Of a DNA stretch of 64,000 nt, positions 34,574 to 43,677 are shown one piece after another (position 1 is the first letter of the stretch; every line of letters begins with the position of its first letter). The translations under genes were made by a program, and so were the position numbers. The notes beneath the pieces are model-generated. The model did no database searches, was not told the DNA's origin, and was given only the letters and a program-made list of their open reading frames with translations. The stretch is from positions 153,145 to 217,144 of the forward strand of contig NZ_PKLZ01000009.1 in assembly GCF_002868715.1 (NCBI RefSeq), in the 5' to 3' direction. This DNA is from Kineobactrum sediminis. Lineage in GTDB: Bacteria > Pseudomonadota > Gammaproteobacteria > Pseudomonadales > Halieaceae.

Positions 34574-36607
34574 CTAAAACTGGTAGCGCAGCTTGACCCA
34601 GCTCTGGCGCCCGGGCTCGTTAACCCGGACGGCGTCGGGATAGAACGGATCCGCGTTGCCGGCGTTGACATGATAGGCATAATTGCGATCGAACAGGTTT
34701 TCGACCCCGGCTTCCACGATCAGGTCGGTATTGACGTTCCAGTGGCCGTAAAGGTGAAGGACACCGAAACCGGCAGTCGGTTCATCCACGTCAATTGCCG
34801 GGTTGAAGTGAGTCTGTCGCGCCGAACCCACCCATTCAGCCCCGATCCCCCAGGTGCCCTGTCGGTAATCCAGGTTCAGACGGGCTTCCAGCGGGGCAAT
34901 TTGTGCAAGATCGCCGTTATCGCCTGTCCCGCGGGTCCAGGACAGGCCCAGGCGGGCTTCCAGGGCGTCGGTGATGTGCAGTGAGCCGTCCAGTTCAGTG
35001 CCATAGAGGGTCGCACCACTGTTGCGATACAAATCGGCATTGCCGTCCTGGTAACGTTCGATATAGTCGGCCACTTCGTCAACAAATACCGTTGCAGTCC
35101 AGTCCAGCGCTCCCTGGCTGCGCATCAAAGTGAGGTCCAGCTGGTGATGGATTTCCGCTGCCAGTTCGGGGTCTCCCACCCAGAATGCGCCACCGGCACG
35201 GCGCGCAATCCATTGCTCGCTGGCATCGGGAGTACGTACTGAACGGCTGAGGTTCACACTGAATAGCATGTTGTTGGCAAAAGTCCGGTCCCAGCCCACC
35301 ACAGCGCTGACTCCCATGTCGTCCTGGTCGCCGGCGGCGCTGCCATAAAACTCCCGGTACAGGGTGGCGGGTGTCGCGCTACCCATCATACCTGTGCTGA
35401 TGGTGGCATCGGCGGCGCGCGATTCAAAGGTATCCAGGCGCAGGCCAAGGCGCAGTGTGTCCCGCGCATTTATACGGCGGTCAAGTTCGGCAAATAAGCC
35501 CGTCTGGCGCTGGCGTACATCCGGCCATATCCGCGCAACCAGCATGTCGTAGCTACCATCCGTGCCCCGGTCCATATACAGGTTGGCGCCGCGGTCATTG
35601 GCGCGGTGGTCCAGCCCGAAGCGCCATTCATGGTCATCCCTGAGCAGGATCGCCAGGACACGGCCGCCCCAGGTATCGGATGTGGAAGGTGCGGCCATGC
35701 CATCGGCCACGGTATTGCGGTTGCGCACTGTGTAATTGTCCATCAGATGATCCACATCGCTGCGGTAGAGCGTGACCTCCAGTTCGTCGACCGGTCCAAG
35801 TTGTCGCTGCCGCCACTTGACGGTTGTGCTGGCGGAGTCCGCGTAAACGGCGTCCATGCCATTGCCGGCATACCAGATATCCTCTTCCGAGGCGCGTTCG
35901 TGATTGATTTCGAGCGTCGAGCGGGGATTGATATCAATAGCGGCAACCAGGCCGATAGTCTCGGAATCAAAAGCCGAGGCGACCGGGTTACCATTACCGT
36001 CCCGATAGTTCCCTGAGCGCTTACGAGCGCCAAACAGGCGCAGGTAACCACGGTCATTGCCGGCTGCCAGGTCTGCTCCCAGGTTCTTCAGATCCGAATT
36101 GCCGGTGTAACCGCTGGTTATGGAGCCGGTAAAACCCGCCGCGGACAGCTCCGGCCGGCGGTGCTCGAACAGCAGGGTGCCGCCACTGCCACCCGCGCCG
36201 TAGATAACTGACCGGTGACCCTTGATGACGGACACTGAATCAAAACTGTCGACACCGATATAAGTGCTGGGTGGATCCATCCGCCCGGGGCAGGCACCAT
36301 AGCTAAAGGCGCCGTTGGCGATAATATTGAGGTTTGCCTGGCTTTGGCCGCGGATAATCGGGTCAAAACCGCGCCCGCCCCTGCGCAGGGCAGTCATGCC
36401 GGTCACCGAGCGCAGTAATTCTCCGGCGTCGTGAGTTGGGCGGGTAACGGGCGCTTCGCTGGACAGTTCATCGCGTGACAGTGATTTGGCGGTGACTTCC
36501 ACCAGTTCAATAGCCAGGCTGTGGTCGATTTCCGGACCGGATGAGGCGGTCGCAAGCGAAGTTGCCGCGAGAGTGAGTGACGCCAGTATAACGATTCTGC
36601 AATCCAT
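34574..36607 (-). CDS. TonB-dependent copper-type receptor (OprC-like)
   Basis: The protein has 677 residues from ATG 36607, where a signal peptide begins (MDCRIVILASLTLAATSLAT). The plug contains FDPIIRGQSQANLNIIANGA, then CPGRMDPPSTYI, then VSVIKGHRSVIYGAGGSGGT. These are the hallmarks of OprC-type copper receptors, including the Cys/Met residues near the metal site. The barrel ends in GRQSWVKLRYQF. The frame extends to 36676 but without a signal. No copper regulator is nearby. Confidence 0.85.
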   Translation of the reverse strand: MDCRIVILASLTLAATSLATASSGPEIDHSLAIELVEVTAKSLSRDELSSEAPVTRPTHDAGELLRSVTGMTALRRGGRGFDPIIRGQSQANLNIIANGAFSYGACPGRMDPPSTYIGVDSFDSVSVIKGHRSVIYGAGGSGGTLLFEHRRPELSAAGFTGSITSGYTGNSDLKNLGADLAAGNDRGYLRLFGARKRSGNYRDGNGNPVASAFDSETIGLVAAIDINPRSTLEINHERASEEDIWYAGNGMDAVYADSASTTVKWRQRQLGPVDELEVTLYRSDVDHLMDNYTVRNRNTVADGMAAPSTSDTWGGRVLAILLRDDHEWRFGLDHRANDRGANLYMDRGTDGSYDMLVARIWPDVRQRQTGLFAELDRRINARDTLRLGLRLDTFESRAADATISTGMMGSATPATLYREFYGSAAGDQDDMGVSAVVGWDRTFANNMLFSVNLSRSVRTPDASEQWIARRAGGAFWVGDPELAAEIHHQLDLTLMRSQGALDWTATVFVDEVADYIERYQDGNADLYRNSGATLYGTELDGSLHITDALEARLGLSWTRGTGDNGDLAQIAPLEARLNLDYRQGTWGIGAEWVGSARQTHFNPAIDVDEPTAGFGVLHLYGHWNVNTDLIVEAGVENLFDRNYAYHVNAGNADPFYPDAVRVNEPGRQSWVKLRYQF

Positions 36608-36730
36608 AATGCCCGCTCGGTGGTTGTGAATACCGGCCGCATTATAGAGATGCGAAGCCCGCCCGGGATGTGGCATATTGGCGCACCCCGGGTGTTCGGT
36701 TTCGATGAATAAAAATAGAGGTTAATTATC

Positions 36731-37594
36731 ATGCATATCGGTTTCAGCTTCATGAACACGCCGTTTGATCCGGATCCCCGTGATCTGGCGCGATCACTGG
36801 AAGAACGCGGCTTCGAGTCACTCTGGACCGGGGAGCACAGCCACATTCCGGTGTCGCGCAAGACGCCCTATCCCGGGGGCGATGAATTGCCCGAAGCCTA
36901 CAAGTTAATGGGCGATCCCTATATCACCCTGATGGCGGCTGCATCGGTTACTTCCACCCTGAAACTGGGCACCGGCATTGCCCTGTTGATGGAACGTGAG
37001 CTGTTTTCCCAGGCGAAAACCATCGCCAGCCTGGATAGACTGAGCGGCGGTCGGTTGATGATCGGTACCGGTGTTGGCTGGAATGAAGAGGAGTTTGCCA
37101 ATACCACGCAGCAACCCTGGCACAAGCGTTACGGCGTGATGCGCGAGACGGTGGCCGCTACCCGCGCGCTATGGCGGGACGATGAAGCCGGTTTTCACGG
37201 TGACTATATTGATTTCGACCCGGTCTGGTGTAATCCCAAGCCCGCTCAGCTGGGCGGTCCGCCGGTTATCTTCGGGGCGATGGGACCGCTGGGTGTGAAA
37301 CACGCGGCGCAATGGGCAGACGGCTGGATGCCGGTGGATGTGGCGATGGGGGATGTCGGCGAAGCCATTACCGCATTCCGGCAACAGGTTGCCGGCAATG
37401 GCCGCGACCCGCAGCAGGTGCCGATAACACTGCAGACCCTGGTCACGCCGGACCTGGATACCCTGCGCCACTACCGCGATATGGGCGTCGAGCGCGTGGT
37501 GATAGGGGTGGCGGTGGATATGTGGGATCAGCCGGAGAAAATCATGCCACTGATCGACCGGTTTGCCGCCCTGATCCCGCAAATAAACAGCTGA
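36731..37594 (+). CDS. LLM-class flavin-dependent oxidoreductase
   Basis: This 287-residue protein has the luciferase-like barrel: MHIGFSFMNTPFDPDPRDLA at the start, FESLWTGEHSHIPV, LGTGIALLMERELFSQAKT and ASLDRLSGGRLMIGTGVGWNEEEF. These are typical of the TIGR03619-like F420-dependent group, although F420 use in this organism is uncertain and FMN is possible. The substrate is unknown. The upstream palindrome CCCGGG...CCCGGG (about 36660-36694) lies between this gene and the copper receptor. Confidence 0.82.
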   Translation: MHIGFSFMNTPFDPDPRDLARSLEERGFESLWTGEHSHIPVSRKTPYPGGDELPEAYKLMGDPYITLMAAASVTSTLKLGTGIALLMERELFSQAKTIASLDRLSGGRLMIGTGVGWNEEEFANTTQQPWHKRYGVMRETVAATRALWRDDEAGFHGDYIDFDPVWCNPKPAQLGGPPVIFGAMGPLGVKHAAQWADGWMPVDVAMGDVGEAITAFRQQVAGNGRDPQQVPITLQTLVTPDLDTLRHYRDMGVERVVIGVAVDMWDQPEKIMPLIDRFAALIPQINS

Positions 37595-37621
37595 CTGGTA
37601 CGGGCATGAGCTCGCCCGGGC

Positions 37622-38926
37622 TTACCGGGCGCGAGCCGGGTAGTCCAGGGCGAAGCCCACCAGTGTGCGCACCCCCACGATCAATGCATCCTCGTCCGCA
37701 TCAAACAGCGGTGAGTGATTGGAGGGGCGCTGCGCCCGGGGTACGTCCGGATCGCCGACACCCAGCATGAGGAACAGGCCGGGTATTTCCTGCTGATAGT
37801 AAGAGAAATCCTCAGCGCCGGTAATCAGGTTTCCCTCAACGACGCGTCCCTCGCCGGCAGCTCGCACCAGGGTGGGCATCATTTCCCGCAGCAGTTGCGG
37901 GTCATTACCGGTTACCGGTGTACCGCCACCCAGGGTAACCGAGGCGCTGGCGCCATTGGCTTCGGCAATGCCGGTTACGGTAGCGCGCAGGCGTTCGTGC
38001 AGACGGTCCCGTTCACCCATGTCAAAGGTGCGGATAGTACCCGCCATCTTGACTTCCTCAGGGATAATGTTGCCCCGTATACCGCCCTGGATGCTGCCGA
38101 TGGTGATAACCGCAGGGCCGCGGGTAATGTCTACATGGCGCCCCGGAATACCCTGGAGCGCGCTCAGAATCTGGCCGGCGACATAAATCGGGTCCACTCC
38201 CAGCCAGGGTGAGGAACCGTGGGTCTGGCGACCGGTGACGGTAATATCCAGACTGTCCGAGGCCGCCATGAAGCTGCCGCTGCGGTACACCAGGGAACCG
38301 CTGTCATCGGGCCAGACATGCAGGCCGATGATGGCCTCGGGTGCATCCGGTCCGGCCAGGACGCCTTCCTTGATCATCATCGAGGCGCCGCCTTCCTCAT
38401 CCCCGGGTGGGCCCTCTTCAGCGGGCTGAAAAATAAATTTTACCGTGCCCGCCAGGTGCTCCCGGTTTTGTGCCAGTACTTCTGCCGCTCCCATCAACAT
38501 GGCAACGTGGGTGTCGTGTCCACAGGCATGCATTACCGGCACGTCCTTACCCAGGTATTCGCCACGGGCCTTCGAGGCAAAGGGAAGCCCGGTCTGCTCC
38601 AGTACCGGCAGCGCATCCATGTCGGCGCGCAGGGCAATAACCGGACCCGGTTTGCCGCCTTTGAGGGTGCCTACAACGCCGGTGTGGGCAACACCGGTAA
38701 TCACTTCATCAAATTCGAGGCTGCGCAAGTGGGCAGCGACCTTGTCGGCTGTACGGAATTCGCGGTTGGATAATTCCGGGTTGGCGTGCAGGTCACGACG
38801 CCAGTCTATGACCTTGGGTTCTATGGCGTGCAATGCCGCTTCAAGGTCGGGCCTGTCGGCGGCATGGATGGGCGCTGTGCAGAAAACGGCGAGGGCTGGT
38901 ACGAGCAGCCATTGGGTAGGGCGCAT
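37622..38926 (-). CDS. Secreted M20-family amidohydrolase
   Basis: The protein has 434 residues from ATG 38926, with AGGAGA upstream. A signal peptide (WLLVPALAVFCTAPIHAA) is followed by the M20D/IAA-hydrolase fold: WRRDLHANPELSNREFRT, metal site MHACGHDTHVAMLMG, FQPAEEGPPGDEEGGA and VITIGSIQGG. It hydrolyses an N-acyl amino acid or similar amide in the periplasm, probably with a di-metal centre. The gene is convergent with the LLM oxidoreductase, 27 bases apart. Confidence 0.9.
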   Translation of the reverse strand: MRPTQWLLVPALAVFCTAPIHAADRPDLEAALHAIEPKVIDWRRDLHANPELSNREFRTADKVAAHLRSLEFDEVITGVAHTGVVGTLKGGKPGPVIALRADMDALPVLEQTGLPFASKARGEYLGKDVPVMHACGHDTHVAMLMGAAEVLAQNREHLAGTVKFIFQPAEEGPPGDEEGGASMMIKEGVLAGPDAPEAIIGLHVWPDDSGSLVYRSGSFMAASDSLDITVTGRQTHGSSPWLGVDPIYVAGQILSALQGIPGRHVDITRGPAVITIGSIQGGIRGNIIPEEVKMAGTIRTFDMGERDRLHERLRATVTGIAEANGASASVTLGGGTPVTGNDPQLLREMMPTLVRAAGEGRVVEGNLITGAEDFSYYQQEIPGLFLMLGVGDPDVPRAQRPSNHSPLFDADEDALIVGVRTLVGFALDYPARAR

Positions 38927-39001
38927 AGTGTCTCTCCTGTCAGTTTTCCGAGTGTAGCGCCCTTGCTCGCCCAGGACTAGCACGAGCACTGCCGGCCACC
39001 C

Positions 39002-39421
39002 CTAACGATTATACCGGTCATATCGGTCATATCGGTCATATCGGTCATGCCGGTCATGCCGGTCATATCGGTCATGCCGGTCATGTCTACCCCAGCGGTC
39101 TCGGCGGTCCCGCCGGTCGTGTCGATCATAGCAGGCGGCGCCGTTGTGCTCGTGGAAGAGGCTGTGGGAGATTGCCGACCCTATCAGTATTGCCCCCAGG
39201 TAGGCAGCGGGGTTGTCGCGCTGACGGTGACGGCGATTTTCCCTATGTAGCCTGTCACGATAGTGTGAACCCGACTGGAAGCCCTTGTGGCGTGACTGCT
39301 GGTAATGTTTGCCGGCGTGTTTGTCGTGCTTGACACGCCAGTGCTTATTATCGGCCAGGGCGGTGCCGGCGCCTGTAGCCAGTACCAGGGCAAAAAGTGC
39401 AGTTATCAGTGATTTAAACAT
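39002..39421 (-). CDS. Exported His/Arg/Asp-repeat protein (RcnB-like composition)
   Basis: This encodes 139 residues. A signal peptide (MFKSLITALFALVLATGAGTALA) precedes a His/Lys/Arg-rich segment, a short hydrophobic stretch AAYLGAILIGSAISHSLF and a C-terminal low-complexity tail of DRH/DRY triplets. The composition resembles RcnB-type periplasmic metal-binding proteins, but the tail is peculiar to this protein. It has a histidine-rich character suited to Ni, Co, Zn or Cu. It is divergent from a PepSY protein and two-component system, which suggests a metal or envelope response. Confidence 0.6.
   Translation of the reverse strand: MFKSLITALFALVLATGAGTALADNKHWRVKHDKHAGKHYQQSRHKGFQSGSHYRDRLHRENRRHRQRDNPAAYLGAILIGSAISHSLFHEHNGAACYDRHDRRDRRDRWGRHDRHDRYDRHDRHDRYDRYDRYDRYNR
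39010..39085. repeat. Tandem 9-bp repeat (CGGTCATAT/CGGTCATGC)
   Basis: About eight consecutive units alternate CGGTCATAT and CGGTCATGC with few changes. They encode the DRY/DRH tail of the neighbouring protein on the minus strand. The unit length is a multiple of three, so copy number can change by slippage without a frameshift. Confidence 0.85.
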
Positions 39422-39660
39422 TACAACGCTCCTGCATTTGAATGACGGTCGATCAATTACAGGTTACGGTGCATTGCCTGAACGCACGCTGAACAGAATC
39501 ATGCTCTCTGTCTGCCCTGATTCAGCGCCCGTTCAGTAATAGCGCTGTATCCTGTGTTACCCAACTGTCGCGGAGCGACCAGTGATAGCGGTATCATCGC
39601 TAATATGCGCATCTGTTTTCTGCCCGATTAGTAGCAACGAACCAATAGCAAAGGAGCATC

Positions 39661-39924
39661 ATGCGGACTCTGTCTCTGGCCACCCGGGTTGTTACGCTGT
39701 TATTGCTCGCCGGCAGTATCGCGGGCCCTGGAGCTATGGAGGTATGGGCACAGCGGGACTCTTCCACGCAACAACAGCCTCGTTTGTCCGCAGCAGAGGC
39801 CGCGGCCCGTGCCCAGGCTCGATACGGTGGTGAAGTGCTGAGTGTGACGCCGCAAGGAGCCGCCTGGCGGGTTCGCCTGTTGCTGGAATCGGGTCGGGTC
39901 ATCACTGTGACGGTCAGGGATTAA
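39661..39924 (+). CDS. Small exported PepSY-domain protein
   Basis: This 87-residue protein has a signal peptide (RVVTLLLLAGSIAGPGAMEV region) and a PepSY-like core: LSAAEAAARAQARYGGEVLS, then WRVRLLLESGRVITVTV. PepSY domains are usually extracytoplasmic inhibitors or sensors. It lies 3 bases before the response regulator gene, the common arrangement for PhoP/Q-like systems with a PepSY accessory. Confidence 0.75.
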   Translation: MRTLSLATRVVTLLLLAGSIAGPGAMEVWAQRDSSTQQQPRLSAAEAAARAQARYGGEVLSVTPQGAAWRVRLLLESGRVITVTVRD

Positions 39925-39927
39925 GCC

Positions 39928-40611
39928 ATGCGCATGCTGGTTGTTGAGGACGATATGCAGCTGCGCAAACAGCTGGTGCAGCACTTCCAGGATCAGGGTT
40001 GGGTCGTGGCGGAAGCGGGTACCGGTGCCGACGCCCGTTACCTTGTTGAGCAATATCCGTGTGACCTGGCAGTGGTCGATCTCGGTTTGCCGGATATCTC
40101 CGGAATTGCGCTCATAACGGCCTGGCGAGAAAGCGGCTGTGACTTTCCGGTGCTGATTCTCACGGCGCGAGCAGACTGGCAGGACAAGGTCCGGGGCCTG
40201 GAAGCCGGTGCCGATGACTATGTCACCAAGCCTTTCTATCTGGAGGAAGTCGCGGCCCGGGTAGATGCCCTGGTGCGGCGAGTATCCGGTCGCAGTACAG
40301 CGCAGATTGATTATGGTGTTATCGGTATCGACTTTAGTGCCCGAAGCGTGAGCCGCCACGGCGTCCCTGTGGAATTAACCAGTTATGAATACAATACATT
40401 GGCCTATCTCGCCCACCGGGCGGGCATGATTGTCTCCAAGAGCGAGCTTACCGAGCACCTTTATGATCAGGATCACGACCGCGACAGCAATGTACTTGAG
40501 GTCTTTGTCGGACGCCTGCGCCGCAAACTGGATCCGGAGGGGAACCTGCAGCCGATTGTGACAGTACGCGGTGCCGGCTATCGTTTTGTGTTGCAGCCGG
40601 TAGGCGGATGA
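39928..40611 (+). CDS. PhoP-like OmpR-family response regulator
   Basis: This 227-residue protein has a receiver with VEDD near the start, phospho-acceptor Asp51 in VVDLGLPDISG and lysine in TKPFY. Its winged-helix domain has LTSYEYNTLAYLAHRAG and ends VRGAGYRFVLQ. The order and PepSY partner match systems related to PhoP/QseB. It overlaps the kinase gene by 4 bases, so the two are coupled. Confidence 0.88.
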   Translation: MRMLVVEDDMQLRKQLVQHFQDQGWVVAEAGTGADARYLVEQYPCDLAVVDLGLPDISGIALITAWRESGCDFPVLILTARADWQDKVRGLEAGADDYVTKPFYLEEVAARVDALVRRVSGRSTAQIDYGVIGIDFSARSVSRHGVPVELTSYEYNTLAYLAHRAGMIVSKSELTEHLYDQDHDRDSNVLEVFVGRLRRKLDPEGNLQPIVTVRGAGYRFVLQPVGG

Positions 40612-41942
40612 GACCCCGGCTAAACTCCCTCGCCGCGCGGCTGCTGCTGGCCAGCGCCCTGTTATTGCCCTTATTCCTGGGGACAACCGGGGCCTATCTG
40701 GAGCGCAGCCATCGTCTGAGTATTGAAGCCGCGCAGGCAGAGCGCCTGCAATTACAGTTGCGTGCATTGTTGGCACAGGCCGAATTTGAAGATGCACTGG
40801 AGTTGCCACAGAGGCTCATTGAAGGCCGGCTCGCGCAGGTCAATTCGGGCATCTACGCGTTTGTGACCGATGCTACAGGTGCGCCGCAGTGGGTATCGCC
40901 CTCAGCCCTGCAGCTTGATCCCGCAGCAGTACTGGCGGGGATTCCACCACTGGCATCCGGCGGCCAGGATATATCCCGCTTTCAGGATCTGCAGCGGGCG
41001 TCTTTACAGGTACTATGGCAAACCGACCGCGGTGCCGAAGTGCCGCTGCGTTTTACTGTGCTTGAAACCACAGCGCCCATCGAGGCCGAGGTGTCGCAAT
41101 ATCGACGTCGCCTGTTGTTGTGGCTTGGGGGCTCCGGACTGTTGCTGTTGGGTTGCCAGGTGGCCATTCTGGTCTGGGGTTTGCGCCCGTTGCGCGAACT
41201 GGCTGCCGATATCGGTCGCATTGAATCCGGTGCGTCCACTTCTCTGGAGCGGGTTTATCCCCGCGAGGTCCGGGACCTTACCGGGAATCTCAATACCTTG
41301 CTCAAGGGTGAGGAGCAACGTCGGGAGCGGGTACGTAACACCATGGCCGACCTCGCCCATAGCCTTAAAACGCCCCTGGCGGTAATACGCAGCGCCAACC
41401 CCGATCAGGCCGATTACCCCGCGCTGGTTGGTGAACAGACCGATCGCATGGAACAGATTGTAGCCTGGCAATTACAGCGCACTGCCAGTGGCAGTCACCG
41501 TTTGCTGCAGCGGGTGCCAGTGGCTCCGGTAGCGCAACGTTTACGCGATAGCCTGGCCAAGGTCTACTCCCTGCAGGCCCCCGTTATTGAGCTACAGGTT
41601 GAATCGGGCTGCCACTTCCGCGGTGACGAGCGTGACCTGTTGGAGATTATGGGCAACCTGATGGACAATGCCTGCAAGTATGGTGGCAATCATGTTCGAA
41701 TCAGAGCCGAAGGCGCCGGCGACCTTACTATCACCATTGAAGATAATGGCCCGGGGGTTGCGCCGGCATTGCGGGCCGCTATCCTGGAGCGCGGTTTCCG
41801 CGCCGACAGTCGCGGTGGGGGACATGGGTTGGGGCTGTCAGTGGCGGCAGATATTGCGGCCAGTTACCAAGGTCGTTTGAGCATAGACAGCAGTGAACTC
41901 GGTGGTGCGCTGATCCGTGTGCAGTTTGCACAACCAGGATGA
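40608..41942 (+). CDS. PhoQ-like sensor histidine kinase
   Basis: This is a 444-residue membrane kinase. TM1 lies about residues 5-25, a periplasmic sensor about 26-165, TM2 near 166-188 (LLLWLGGSGLLLLGCQVAIL), then HAMP. The kinase core has DLAHSLKTPLAVI (H-box with Lys after Ser), NLMDNACKY (N-box), DNGPGVAP and GHGLGLSV. It starts 4 bases inside the regulator gene. The adjacent PepSY protein may modulate it. The signal is not known. Confidence 0.87.
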   Translation: MRPRLNSLAARLLLASALLLPLFLGTTGAYLERSHRLSIEAAQAERLQLQLRALLAQAEFEDALELPQRLIEGRLAQVNSGIYAFVTDATGAPQWVSPSALQLDPAAVLAGIPPLASGGQDISRFQDLQRASLQVLWQTDRGAEVPLRFTVLETTAPIEAEVSQYRRRLLLWLGGSGLLLLGCQVAILVWGLRPLRELAADIGRIESGASTSLERVYPREVRDLTGNLNTLLKGEEQRRERVRNTMADLAHSLKTPLAVIRSANPDQADYPALVGEQTDRMEQIVAWQLQRTASGSHRLLQRVPVAPVAQRLRDSLAKVYSLQAPVIELQVESGCHFRGDERDLLEIMGNLMDNACKYGGNHVRIRAEGAGDLTITIEDNGPGVAPALRAAILERGFRADSRGGGHGLGLSVAADIAASYQGRLSIDSSELGGALIRVQFAQPG

Positions 41943-41988
41943 CAGCAACCACTACAATCGCTACAAGACCCATAAGGGAGCACACGTT

Positions 41989-42744
41989 ATGAAGCTGATA
42001 CACGTTCTGACAAAACTATGGCCACAGGCGGGCTTGCTGTTCTTACTGGCGCTGTGCACGGGTGCCGCGATGGCTCAGGCCACTGACGTAAATACACCGT
42101 ATCCGCAGGTCCGGGTGATGGGGGAGGGTACCGCGAGCCTGGCGCCGGATCTGGCGTTACTCGAATTGACGGTGACTCGGGAGGCGGATACCGCGAGCGA
42201 GGCGCTGTCCGCCAACTCGACAGCCATGCAGGAAGTATTGCGGGCCATGCGCGAGGAGGGTATTGCCGAGCGGGATCTGCAAACCGCCCAATTCTCCATC
42301 CAGCCGCGTTATCACCACTCTCCCCGCAAACCTTCCGGGGAACAGGAACCGCCGCAAATCGTAGGTTACAGGGTGAGTAACACCCTGTCCGTGCGGGTAC
42401 GGAATATCGACAGGGTGGGTGCCATTCTCGACCGGTCCGTGGCGCTGGGAGTGAATGAGGGCGGCAATATCCAGTTCGGTAATGACGACCCAACCGCAGC
42501 ACTTGCGCAGGCGCGTACCGAGGCGGTGACCGATGCAATAAACCGGGCCGAAACCCTGACGGCAGCGGCCGGAGTGAAACTGGGGAAGATTCTGGAGATT
42601 TCCGAGCAGTCATTGCAGCCGCGTCCCATGCCCATGGCGCGGGCCGAGATGATGAGGTCGGTTGCCGATACGGCAGTGCCGGTGGCGGGCGGTGAAAACA
42701 CCTATCGCGTGCAGGTGAACATGGTTCTGGCCATCGAACAATGA
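41989..42744 (+). CDS. Exported SIMPL/DUF541-domain protein
   Basis: The protein has 251 residues from ATG 41989, with AGGGAG upstream; the frame extends to 41917 but without a ribosome site. A signal peptide (AGLLFLLALCTGAAMAQ) precedes the SIMPL core: VRVMGEGTASLAPDLALLEL, AIAERDLQTAQFSIQPRY-like middle, VSNTLSVRVRNIDRVGAILD and a Gly-rich end. The role of this envelope family is poorly known, with some links to stress or metal response. It follows the kinase with 46 bases between. Confidence 0.82.
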   Translation: MKLIHVLTKLWPQAGLLFLLALCTGAAMAQATDVNTPYPQVRVMGEGTASLAPDLALLELTVTREADTASEALSANSTAMQEVLRAMREEGIAERDLQTAQFSIQPRYHHSPRKPSGEQEPPQIVGYRVSNTLSVRVRNIDRVGAILDRSVALGVNEGGNIQFGNDDPTAALAQARTEAVTDAINRAETLTAAAGVKLGKILEISEQSLQPRPMPMARAEMMRSVADTAVPVAGGENTYRVQVNMVLAIEQ

Positions 42745-42753
42745 GCTGAACCG

Positions 42754-43677
42754 ATGGCCACTGAAAACCCCCTGACACATCCTCATCTACGGTTGCCTTT
42801 GCGTTACCTGCCTCATATGCGCCATCCCGATGTGTTGACTATGGGGCTGGCGCCGCTCTCCGGCGCACGTTGGATAGAGCCGGATGTCGCCTCCGGTGAA
42901 TATCATTTACATAAGCTTCGCCAGCGAGAACGTCTGGGCGACAACGTTTATCAGGCACTGCCCGACTCAATGGCCGCGCAGCGCGAACTTGCAGGTCTGC
43001 TGGCGGCGCATTTACTGAACGACCACAGTGAGCACTACCGCCAGTACCATGATCAACTGGAGTGCATTAGCGGTAACTTTATAGTGCCGCTGGACACCTC
43101 TGCCAATCTCTGGAGGAGCTCGCTGTGGATTGCAGATGACCTGGTGATCATGGAGCCGCAAGACGACAACTACGTGCTCACGGCGGCCAGCCTGTGTAGC
43201 CCCAGTCACTGGCGCCTGGAGGAAAAGTTCGGCCAGACGTTAACTGCTATTCATCAGGCTATTCCCGGTTTTAGCAGGGAACTGGAGCCAAAAGTGACGC
43301 GGTTTTTTGCTCACTTGCGTGTGGGTAGCCCGGTGACGCGATTTAACTGGAGCCTGCAACCCGATACCGCACTATGCCAGCGCCCGGGTGAACAGGATCC
43401 GGCAGTGACAGGAGAGCCCGGGCTTTGTTACCGCGTTGAGAGACAGTCCTTGCGACGCTTGCCTGTAACTGGTGCCATTGTTTTTACCATTCGTGTGTAC
43501 CTGCATCCATTGGGCGACCTGCTTGCGGTGCCGGGTGCGCTGACGCAGCTGTTGGCGGCAATTGATAACTGCCCGCGGGCGATCTACGAGTACAAGGGTT
43601 TTGACGGCATGGAACGGCTACTGCAACCCTGGCGGGAGCGGGCCGGCAGAGTCGATAGCGAAGCTTTTCAACAGTGA
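42754..43677 (+). CDS. Heme-dependent oxidative N-demethylase-like protein (DUF3445)
   Basis: This is a 307-residue cytoplasmic protein of the DUF3445/HODM family. It shows RYLPHMRHPDVLTMGLAPLS, VPLDTSANLWRSSLWIADDL, then WRLEEKFGQTLTAIHQAIPG, and FTIRVYLHPL near the end. Characterised members oxidatively remove N-methyl groups using heme. The stop overlaps the TSUP gene start, so translation is coupled. Substrate unknown. Confidence 0.8.
   Translation: MATENPLTHPHLRLPLRYLPHMRHPDVLTMGLAPLSGARWIEPDVASGEYHLHKLRQRERLGDNVYQALPDSMAAQRELAGLLAAHLLNDHSEHYRQYHDQLECISGNFIVPLDTSANLWRSSLWIADDLVIMEPQDDNYVLTAASLCSPSHWRLEEKFGQTLTAIHQAIPGFSRELEPKVTRFFAHLRVGSPVTRFNWSLQPDTALCQRPGEQDPAVTGEPGLCYRVERQSLRRLPVTGAIVFTIRVYLHPLGDLLAVPGALTQLLAAIDNCPRAIYEYKGFDGMERLLQPWRERAGRVDSEAFQQ

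Noticed and set aside
39010..39085. Possible CRISPR array
   Set aside because: The repeats are 9 bp, directly adjacent with no spacers, and encode a protein tail.
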